In this document: positions 15,476-21,024 of the stretch, in pieces | Numbering within the stretch: position 1 is the stretch's first letter | Layout: every line of letters starts with the position of its first letter | Origin: JAVDCA01 sp036491235 | GTDB lineage: Bacteria; Pseudomonadota; Alphaproteobacteria; Rhizobiales; Xanthobacteraceae | Assembly: GCA_036491235.1 (NCBI GenBank) | Contig: DASXCK010000440.1 | Location: 1-21,024, forward strand | Length of the DNA: 21,024 bases | Direction: 5' to 3' | The notes under the pieces: generated by a model | What the model was told of the DNA's origin: nothing | Databases searched by the model: none | Seen by the model: the letters and a program-made list of their open reading frames with translations, nothing else | Position numbers and translations under genes: made by a program

Positions 15476-17107
15476 TTACCGCCTTTCCAACACCATCGCG
15501 GCGCCCTTCTCGGCGATCATGATGGTCGGCGAATTGGTGTTGCCCGACGTGATCGTCGGCATCACCGAGGCGTCGATCACCCGCAGGCCATCAAGGCCCA
15601 TGACGCGCAGCCGCTCGTCCACCACGGCGAGCGGATCGGACGGCAGCCCCATTTTGGCGGTGCCGACCGGATGGAAGATCGTCGTGCCGACGTCGCCTGC
15701 GGCCTTCACGAGGCTCGCCTCGTCGTCGCCGACCGACGGCCCCGGCAGATATTCGACCGGCTGATATTTGGCGAGCGCAGGCTGCGCCACGATGCGGCGC
15801 GCGACGCGCAACGAGTCGGCGGCCACGTGGCGGTCCGCGTCGGTCGTGAGATAGCGCGGCGAAATCGCGGGCGGATCGGCCGGGTTCGCGGTCTTGAGGC
15901 GGATGTGGCCACGGCTCGTCGGCTGCACGTTGCAGACGCTCGCGGTGAACGCCGGGAACCTGTGCAGCGGGTCGCCGAACTTGTCGAGCGACAAGGGCTG
16001 CACGTGAAACTGGATGTTGGCGCGCTCGCGCGAGCCGTCGGAGCGGGTGAACAGGCCGAGCTGCGAGGGCGCCATGGTCAGCGGGCCGCGCCGGCGCAGC
16101 GCGTAGTCGAGCGCCATGCCGAGCTTGCCGAAGCGCGAGTAGTAGATCTCGTTCAGCGTCTTTGCGCCCGTGACCTTGTAGATGAGCCGAAGTTGCAGAT
16201 GATCCTGCAGGTTCTCGCCGACGCCCGGTTTGTCGAGCACCACCGGGATGCCAAGTGCCTGAAGCTGCGCGGCTGGCCCGATGCCCGACAAGAGCAGGAT
16301 CTGCGGCGAGCCGACCGAGCCGGCCGCGAGAATCACCTCGCGCTTGGCGCGGGCACGCCGCGTCTCGCCGCCTTGCCGCCAGCGCACGCCGGTCGCGCGC
16401 CGACCGTCGAACTCGACGCCTTCGACCAGGCATCCGGTCTCGAGCCGCAGGTTGGTCCGCTCGAGCGCGGGTTTGAGAAAGCCGCGCGCCGCCGACCAGC
16501 GCCGGCCGCGCTTCTGGTTGACGTGGAAATAGCACGAGCCCTCGTTGTCGCCCGTGTTGAAGTCGTCGATGCGCGCGATCCCCGCCTGCTCAGCCGCCTC
16601 GCAGAAGGTCTCCAGCAACTCCCAGCGCAGGCGGGCGGCCTCGATCCGCCACTCGCCGCCGATCGCGTGCGTGGCGCTCTCGCCTAGGAAATGGTGCTCG
16701 TGCTTCTTGAAGAACGGCAGCACGTCATCCCAGCCCCAGCCGGTGAGGCCGAGCTGGCGCCAGTGATCGTAGTCGCGGCCCTGGCCGCGCATGTAGATCA
16801 TGGCGTTGATCGCCGACGATCCGCCGATGACCTTGCCGCGCGGATAGTTGAGCACGCGGCCGTTGAGACCCGGCTCGGGCTCGGTCTTGAACATCCAGTC
16901 GGAGCGCGGATTGCCGATCGCGAACAGGTACCCGACCGGAATGTGAAGCCAGATCCAGTTGTCCATGCCGCCCGCTTCGAGGATCAGCACCCGCGTCGCC
17001 GGGTCGCGCGAGAGCCGGTTCGCCAGCACGCAGCCGGCCGAGCCCGCGCCCACCACGATGTAGTCGTACTCGCCGTCGATCGAATTGGCTTGCGGCATTT
17101 CCGGCAT
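15476..17107 (-). CDS. GMC-family FAD oxidoreductase (choline/alcohol dehydrogenase-like)
   Basis: A 543-aa flavoprotein of the glucose-methanol-choline family, which oxidises alcohols to aldehydes or ketones. The N-terminal Rossmann motif is YIVVGAGSAG (GxGxxG at 20-25) with the ribose-binding Glu44 in LILEAGG. GMC signature 1 (YPRGKVIGGSSAINAMIYMRG) and signature 2 (GSVGSPQILLLSGIGP) are present. The active-site His479 (FHPVGTAKMG) and Asn525 (GNTNSP) are intact. Length matches bacterial choline dehydrogenase BetA and related alcohol dehydrogenases, but no betaine genes are adjacent, so the substrate is open. ATG 17107 is used; ATG 17098 is equally possible. No signal peptide is seen. The 270-base spacer to modA shows no clear promoter motif. 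Confidence 0.93.
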   Translation of the reverse strand: MPEMPQANSIDGEYDYIVVGAGSAGCVLANRLSRDPATRVLILEAGGMDNWIWLHIPVGYLFAIGNPRSDWMFKTEPEPGLNGRVLNYPRGKVIGGSSAINAMIYMRGQGRDYDHWRQLGLTGWGWDDVLPFFKKHEHHFLGESATHAIGGEWRIEAARLRWELLETFCEAAEQAGIARIDDFNTGDNEGSCYFHVNQKRGRRWSAARGFLKPALERTNLRLETGCLVEGVEFDGRRATGVRWRQGGETRRARAKREVILAAGSVGSPQILLLSGIGPAAQLQALGIPVVLDKPGVGENLQDHLQLRLIYKVTGAKTLNEIYYSRFGKLGMALDYALRRRGPLTMAPSQLGLFTRSDGSRERANIQFHVQPLSLDKFGDPLHRFPAFTASVCNVQPTSRGHIRLKTANPADPPAISPRYLTTDADRHVAADSLRVARRIVAQPALAKYQPVEYLPGPSVGDDEASLVKAAGDVGTTIFHPVGTAKMGLPSDPLAVVDERLRVMGLDGLRVIDASVMPTITSGNTNSPTIMIAEKGAAMVLERR

Positions 17108-17377
17108 TTCCCGTTCACGTGGTCTTCACGATGGCTCGCCCGGCCGGGGCGCAGTTTATCACTGAACGCCTGCGGCGCGCCCATGCGACAATCCCGCCGA
17201 GCGGGCCGATTGGCGCTCGCCGGTGCGGCTTGCTAATATCGGGCCGCGATCCGCCGCCGCGCCGTAAGCGCGTGTTGTCGCCCGGGACGGCGCTTCCGGG
17301 ATGATCGATGCAATCATGATTTGGCCTTTTCGCGAGGGCGCGCTTTTGCGTGCCCTGCGCCGCTTGGAGCTTCCCCT

Positions 17378-18160
17378 ATGTCCAAATTCCTTTCCGCGTT
17401 CGTCCTGTCGCTGCTTGTCGGCGTCGCGGGCGTGCTCGGCACGCCCGCGCAGGCGCAGGAGAAGTCGCTGACCGTCTTCGCCGCCGCTTCGATGAAGAAC
17501 GCGCTGGACGACGTCGATGCCGCCTACAGCAAGAAGACCGGCATCAAGGTGGTGGTGAGCTACGCGGCAAGCTCCGCGCTGATGAAGCAGATCGAGCAGG
17601 GCGCGCCCGCCGACGTGTTCGTCTCGGCCGACCTCGACTGGATGGACTACGGCAGCAAGAAAAAAGTCATCAAGGATGACACGCGCGTCAAGCTGCTCGG
17701 CAACAAGATCGTGCTGATCGCGCCGCAGGATTCCAAGATCAACCACGTGGACATCGGCCAGGGCTTCGATCTCGCCACGCTCGCCGGCGACGGCCGCGTC
17801 ACCACTGGCGACGTCAAGTCGGTGCCGGTCGGAAAATATGCCAAGGCGGCGTTGGAGAAGCTCGGCGCCTGGAAGGCGGTCGAGCCCAAGATGGCCATGG
17901 CCGAAAGCGTTCGCGCCGCGCTTGCCCTCGTTGCCCGCGGCGAGGCGGTGCTCGGCATCGTGTACGAGACCGACGCCAAGATCGAGCCGAAGGTCAAGAT
18001 CGTCGGCGTCTTTCCGGACAGCTCGCATCCGCCGATCATCTACCCGGTCGCCGCCACCGCGTCCGCGAAGGGCGACACCGCCGGCTATATCGCATTTCTC
18101 CGCAGCCCGGACGCCAAGACGATTTTCGAGAAGTACGGCTTCACGGTCTTGGTGAAGTAA
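17378..18160 (+). CDS. modA: Molybdate ABC transporter, periplasmic binding protein
   Basis: ModA captures molybdate (or tungstate) in the periplasm and delivers it to ModBC. The 260-aa product has a signal peptide (MSKFLSAFVLSLLVGVAG... AQA, cleavage near residue 26). The mature part starts KSLTVFAAASMKNALDD, the family's oxyanion-binding serine region, and continues with SYAASSALMKQIEQGAPADVF, APADVFVSAD and the C-terminal GIVYETDA. ATG 17378 follows a GGAG; the in-frame ATG at 17321 would put 19 extra residues before the signal. It is first in a modABC operon, separated from modB by 206 bases containing hairpins. No convincing ModE site was found upstream. Confidence 0.96.
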   Translation: MSKFLSAFVLSLLVGVAGVLGTPAQAQEKSLTVFAAASMKNALDDVDAAYSKKTGIKVVVSYAASSALMKQIEQGAPADVFVSADLDWMDYGSKKKVIKDDTRVKLLGNKIVLIAPQDSKINHVDIGQGFDLATLAGDGRVTTGDVKSVPVGKYAKAALEKLGAWKAVEPKMAMAESVRAALALVARGEAVLGIVYETDAKIEPKVKIVGVFPDSSHPPIIYPVAATASAKGDTAGYIAFLRSPDAKTIFEKYGFTVLVK

Positions 18161-18185
18161 TGTTGGTGATGGGCGCACCCCTTGC

Positions 18186-18336
18186 TCCTCGCTGTTCCCC
18201 TCGCCCCGCGCGCGCAGCGCGTGGCGAGGAGCGGCTAGGGGCGGGGGGCGGCCACAAGCTCGGAGCAAGCGTAGTCATCCCAACCCGTCCGCCGCAGCTT
18301 CGCCACGCCGGCCGGCTCTCCCCGCCCACGGGCGGG
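18186..18336. repeat. GC-rich hairpins in the modA-modB spacer
   Basis: The spacer 18161-18366 is unusually long for an operon and carries two hairpins. CCTCGCC (18199-18205) pairs with GGCGAGG (18223-18229) around an inner GCGCG stem, and CCCGCC pairs with GGCGGG near 18321-18336. The sequence style (CTCCTCGC, CTCTCCCCGCCCACGGGCGGG) is that of dispersed repeats common in this group. The stems could limit readthrough or protect the modA message, raising binding protein relative to the membrane parts. No second copy is present in the window. Confidence 0.55.
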
Positions 18337-18366
18337 AGGGCGGAAGTCGCTCTCTGCGAATAGTTC

Positions 18367-19062
18367 ATGCTCTCTCTCACCCCCGAGGAATGGACCGCGA
18401 TCGAGCTGTCGCTGCGCATCGCGGTGGTGGCGACGATCGCGGCACTGCCGTTCGGGCTCGCGATCGCGTGGGTGCTGGCGCGCAAGGACTTCTGGGGCAA
18501 GGCGATCGTCGATGGGATCGTGCATCTGCCCCTGGTCCTGCCGCCGGTGGTGACCGGCTATCTGCTGCTCATATGGTTCGGCCGCAAAGGTCCGATCGGC
18601 GCATTCCTCGATCACGCGTTCGGCATCGTCCTGTCGTTCCGCTGGACCGGGGCGGCGCTGTCCTGCGGCGTGATGGGCTTCCCGTTGATGGTGCGGGCAA
18701 TGCGGCTCTCGATGGAGGCGATCGACCGCCGCCTCGAGGACGCCGCCGCGACTCTGGGCGCGAGCGGCCCGTGGGTGTTCGCCACCGTTACGCTGCCGCT
18801 CGCGCTGCCCGGCGTGATCGCCGGCATGGTTCTGTGCTTTGCCAAGGCGCTCGGCGAGTTCGGCGCCACCATCACGTTCGTCTCCAATATCCCGGGCGAG
18901 ACCCAGACGATCTCAGCCGCGATCTACACCTACACCAACGTGCCGGGCGGCGACGCGGCGGCAGGACGCCTGGTGCTGATCGCGATCGTGATCTCGCTTG
19001 CGGCGCTGATCGCGTCCGAATGGTTCGCGCGCCGCGCCGGCCTGCGCTTCCACGGGGAGTGA
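18367..19062 (+). CDS. modB: Molybdate ABC transporter, permease
   Basis: ModB forms the inner-membrane channel of the molybdate importer. The 231-aa protein has about five hydrophobic segments and the ABC-importer EAA loop EAIDRRLEDAAATLGASGPWVF followed by TLPLALPGVIAG, which docks on ModC. The family motif GEFGATITFVSNIPGETQT is near residues 160-180. Length matches E. coli ModB (229 aa). ATG 18367 has no obvious ribosome-binding site. Its stop is three bases before the modC start, so the two are translationally linked. Confidence 0.95.
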   Translation: MLSLTPEEWTAIELSLRIAVVATIAALPFGLAIAWVLARKDFWGKAIVDGIVHLPLVLPPVVTGYLLLIWFGRKGPIGAFLDHAFGIVLSFRWTGAALSCGVMGFPLMVRAMRLSMEAIDRRLEDAAATLGASGPWVFATVTLPLALPGVIAGMVLCFAKALGEFGATITFVSNIPGETQTISAAIYTYTNVPGGDAAAGRLVLIAIVISLAALIASEWFARRAGLRFHGE

Positions 19063-19065
19063 AGG

Positions 19066-19115
19066 ATGATCCCCGAAAAGCGGGCACCGGTTTTCGGAAA
19101 GGATCACGCTCAAAA
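19066..19115. repeat. Dispersed repeat providing the modC start codon and N-terminus
   Basis: The sequence ATGATCCCCGAAAAGCGGGC, then ACCGGTTTTCGGAAAGGATC, ACGCTCAAA resembles a short intergenic element I recognise as common in Bradyrhizobium-like genomes. Arms GATCCCCGAAAA (19068-19079) and TTTTCGGAAAGGATC (19091-19105) form an imperfect stem. Here it is translated as the leader of modC. Its identity as a dispersed repeat rests on recognition, as no other copy lies in the window. Confidence 0.7.
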
Positions 19116-19800
19116 TAATAGCGTCCTGGCGCTCGACGTCGAGAAGCGCCTGGGCGACTTCGTGCTCGCCGCCAAGTTCGATGTGGCGGGCGGCGCGACG
19201 GCGCTGTTCGGGCCGTCGGGCTCAGGCAAGACCTCCATCGCCAACCTGATTGCCGGCCTGCTCAAGCCCGACCGCGGCCGCATCGAGCTCGATGCATCAG
19301 TGCTGTTCGACGCGGCGGCGCGCATCAACGTGCCGCCGCACCGCCGGCGCATCGGCTATGTCTTTCAGGAGGGGCGGCTGTTTCCGCATATGTCGGTGCG
19401 CCGCAATCTCGATTATGGGCGCTGGATGAGCGGCCTCGCCCGCGACGATGCGGAGGCCGGCCGCGTCGTCGAGATGCTCGACATCGGCCATTTACTCGAT
19501 CGTCGCCCCGGCAAGCTGTCGGGCGGCGAGCGCCAGCGCGTCGCCATCGGCCGTGCGCTGCTGGTCAAGCCGCGGCTGCTGCTGCTTGACGAGCCGCTCG
19601 CCTCGCTCGACTCGGGCCGCAAGCAGGAGATCCTGCCCTACCTGCTGCGCCTGCGCGATGACGCAAAGGTGCCGATGCTCTATGTCAGCCATGACGCGCC
19701 CGAGCTCGAGCGCATCGCGACCGCCGTCGTGCGAATCGCCGACGGTCAGATCGTGGCGCACGGCGGCTTGGAGCTGTTGGCGGCCCGCGACTCCGCGTAG
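19066..19800 (+). CDS. modC: Molybdate ABC transporter, ATPase, without a TOBE/Mop domain; ends built from repeats
   Basis: ModC powers molybdate import. The nucleotide-binding domain is complete: Walker A GPSGSGKT (49-56), Q-loop Q101, signature LSGGERQ (151-157), Walker B LLLLDEP (171-177) and switch His209. At 244 aa it lacks the C-terminal molybdate-binding TOBE/Mop domain of E. coli ModC (352 aa), so it probably has no built-in substrate feedback. The first ~18 codons (MIPEKRAPVFGKDHAQNN) are a dispersed repeat (19066-19115), and the family-like sequence starts only at SVLALDVEKRLG. No ATG, GTG or TTG occurs in that junction, so the repeat's ATG, placed after GGGGAG and the modB stop, is the likely start. 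The TAG stop lies inside another repeat (19797-19893). ATPase function is clear; the molybdate assignment rests on modAB. Confidence 0.93.
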   Translation: MIPEKRAPVFGKDHAQNNSVLALDVEKRLGDFVLAAKFDVAGGATALFGPSGSGKTSIANLIAGLLKPDRGRIELDASVLFDAAARINVPPHRRRIGYVFQEGRLFPHMSVRRNLDYGRWMSGLARDDAEAGRVVEMLDIGHLLDRRPGKLSGGERQRVAIGRALLVKPRLLLLDEPLASLDSGRKQEILPYLLRLRDDAKVPMLYVSHDAPELERIATAVVRIADGQIVAHGGLELLAARDSA

Positions 19801-19893
19801 GGTGGGTTGGCGCGAAGCGCGTAACCCACCAACCGGGTCTCCGCTTGCGAGTCAGCCGGTGGGTTACGGCCCTTCGGGCCCAACCCACGCTAC
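19797..19893. repeat. GTAGGGTGGGTT-type palindromic repeat after modC
   Basis: Outer ends GTAGGGTGGGTTGG (19797-19810) and CCAACCCACGCTAC (19880-19893) pair at 13 of 14 bases. Two inner stems, GGTGGGTT/AACCCACC (19801-19830) and a second GGTGGGTT with AACCCAC, surround TTCG- and GAAG-like loops. The element begins inside the last codons of modC and supplies its TAG stop. It separates modC from the binding-protein gene and could terminate or attenuate the mod transcript. Confidence 0.85.
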
Positions 19894-19909
19894 GGACCGA
19901 GCGAGAGTC

Positions 19910-20704
19910 ATGTTCCCGCCGCAGCGCATCGTCTGCCTCACCGAGGAAACCGTCGAAACGCTTTACCTGCTCGGCGAGGAGGCGCGCATCGTCGGCGTCT
20001 CCGGCTACGCGGTACGGCCGGCGCGGGTACGGCGCGAGAAGCCGCGCGTCTCCGCCTTCATCTCGGCGGACATCGACAAGATACTGGCGCTTGCGCCCGA
20101 CCTGGTGCTCACGTTCTCCGACCTGCAGGCCGATATCGTCGCGGCCCTGATCCGTCGCGGCGTCGCGGTGCATGCCTTCAACCAGCGCAGCCTCGCCGGC
20201 ATTCTCGCCATGATCCGCACGGTCGGCGCGCTGGTCGGGGCAGTTGCCAAAGGCGAGGCGCTCGCCGCGTCGTTCGAGCAGCGCCTCGCCGGCGTGCGCA
20301 CGCGTGCCGCGCAGCTCGCGCGCCGCCCCCGCATCTATTTCGAGGAGTGGGACGACCCGATGATCTCGGGCATCGGTTGGGTGTCCGAGCTCGTCGCGAC
20401 GGCAGGCGGGAGCGATGTCTTTGTTGAGCTGTCGTCGCGGCAGAGCGCAAAGGATCGCATCGTCTCGCCGGACGCCGTCATCGCCGCCGCGCCCGACATC
20501 ATTGTGGGCTCATGGTGCGGCAAGAAATTCGTGCCGGCGCGCGTCGCGTCGCGGCCGGGGTTCGCCGACATCCCGGCGGTGCGCCGGGGATTTATGCGCG
20601 AGATCAAGTCGACACTTATCCTGCAGCCCGGCCCGGCCGCCCTGACCGATGGACTGGATGCATTGGAGAAGATCATCGGGGAGTGGTCGGAGTCTCTGCC
20701 GTAG
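19910..20704 (+). CDS. BtuF/FepB-fold substrate-binding protein without a signal peptide
   Basis: The 264-aa product has the two-lobed helical-backbone fold of cobalamin and iron-siderophore binding proteins. Visible markers are RIVCLTEETVETLYLLG at the N-terminus, KILALAPDLVLTF (about 65-75), the central helix near 100-135, and AAPDIIVGSWCGKKF in the second lobe. Homologous periplasmic proteins carry a signal or lipoprotein peptide, but here the fold starts at residue 5 of ATG 19910, and the in-frame codons upstream come from the repeat at 19797-19893. It may be a cytoplasmic relative or a gene that lost its leader. No cognate permease or ATPase is adjacent. The TAG stop is supplied by the next repeat. 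Ligand is unknown; cobalamin-like is the closest guess. Confidence 0.8.
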   Translation: MFPPQRIVCLTEETVETLYLLGEEARIVGVSGYAVRPARVRREKPRVSAFISADIDKILALAPDLVLTFSDLQADIVAALIRRGVAVHAFNQRSLAGILAMIRTVGALVGAVAKGEALAASFEQRLAGVRTRAAQLARRPRIYFEEWDDPMISGIGWVSELVATAGGSDVFVELSSRQSAKDRIVSPDAVIAAAPDIIVGSWCGKKFVPARVASRPGFADIPAVRRGFMREIKSTLILQPGPAALTDGLDALEKIIGEWSESLP

Positions 20705-20763
20705 GTGGGCCAAGCCGCAAAGCGGCGCGCCCACGCGGTGGGCACGCTTCGCTTTACCCGCCA
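20701..20763. repeat. GTAGGTGGGC-type palindromic repeat between convergent genes
   Basis: GTAGGTGGGCCAAGC at the left and GCTTCGCTTTACCCGCC at the right are imperfect complements, with GCCCAC-GCG-GTGGGC as an inner palindrome. It begins in the last codon of the binding-protein gene, whose TAG (20702-20704) is part of the repeat. It lies between that gene and the minus-strand antiporter gene. Confidence 0.75.
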
Positions 20764-20769
20764 TGCGAG

Positions 20770-21024
20770 CTACCGGCTGCGTCCGAAGCGACGTAGCGCG
20801 AAGATCACGTGCCGCACGCGACGCTTGAGGCCCATGAGCAGTGTCTCCGGCGTCACCGGATCGGGCTCGTCGAGCTGCAAGCCGATGCTCGATGCGCGGC
20901 CGTCGACGACCTTATGCACGATCAGCCGAATCGGCCCGATCGCCAGCACGTCGTTCGGCCGCGGCGGATGGTGGAGCTCCTCGGCGATATGATCGGCGAG
21001 CGGCATGTCGGCATGGTCGGGCGC
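20770..21024 (-). CDS. C-terminal end of a probable K+/H+ antiporter (NhaP2/CvrA-like), runs off the right edge
   Basis: The minus-strand frame is open from the right edge to TAG at 20770, giving 84 codons. The sequence LADHIAEELHHPPRPNDVLAIGPIRLIVHKVVDG, then IGLQLDEPDP, resembles the small C-terminal regulatory (CorC/TrkA-C type) domain that follows the membrane part in NhaP2-type potassium/proton antiporters. It ends in a basic tail, VRHVIFALRRFGRSR. The ATG at 21006 is internal rather than a true start, because coding-like sequence continues to the edge. CorC-like transporter-associated proteins are the alternative. Confidence 0.6.
   Translation of the reverse strand, partial: APDHADMPLADHIAEELHHPPRPNDVLAIGPIRLIVHKVVDGRASSIGLQLDEPDPVTPETLLMGLKRRVRHVIFALRRFGRSR

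Noticed and set aside
17301..17317. ATGAT-N7-ATCAT palindrome upstream of modA as a molybdate-regulator site
   Set aside because: Arms of only five bases and poor likeness to known ModE boxes; could easily arise by chance.

Overview
The window is GC-rich and carries ordinary chromosomal genes at high density. Codon use, gene families and the many short palindromic intergenic elements fit an alphaproteobacterium of the order Hyphomicrobiales (Rhizobiales), most likely a Bradyrhizobiaceae/Xanthobacteraceae relative. This placement is inferred from style and gene content, because no rRNA or other marker gene is present. I see no phage, integrase, transposase, CRISPR array, tRNA or rRNA.

Layout. 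(1) Positions 1-711 (minus) hold the start of a serine--glyoxylate aminotransferase that runs off the left edge. It is divergent from a 1006-aa FAD/[4Fe-4S] 2-hydroxyacid dehydrogenase (1033-4053), which is translationally coupled to a short cobalamin-independent methionine synthase ('core MetE') at 4053-5090. The divergent spacer contains a perfect 12-bp inverted repeat that looks like an operator. (2) lepA (5173-6978) converges on a RidA-family gene (7215-7607, minus) across two repeat elements. (3) mepA (7813-8781) and a cytochrome P450 (8907-10109) follow on the plus strand. (4) An Lrp/AsnC regulator (10257-10724, minus) is divergent from a one-chain pyruvate/2-oxobutyrate dehydrogenase E1-like gene (10831-13245), with a palindrome between them. 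(5) A secreted protein with about 16 TPRs (13247-15298) and a GMC oxidoreductase (15476-17107) are on the minus strand. (6) The molybdate transporter genes modA, modB and modC (17378-19800) are on the plus strand, followed by an orphan BtuF/FepB-fold binding protein without a signal peptide (19910-20704). (7) The 3' end of a probable K+/H+ antiporter (20770-21024, minus) closes the window.

Working relationships. The left divergent unit suggests glyoxylate/2-hydroxyacid and C1/methionine metabolism under shared control. The Lrp plus E1 pair resembles the mdeR/mdeB arrangement known for 2-oxobutyrate oxidation. modABC is a molybdate import operon.

No wholly new multi-gene system is evident. 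The most unusual signal is how dispersed palindromic elements meet coding sequence. One is inserted in frame inside the FAD/Fe-S dehydrogenase, one supplies the start codon and first ~18 codons of modC, and two supply the TAG stop codons of modC and of the downstream binding protein. At least eight such elements from several families lie in 21 kb.
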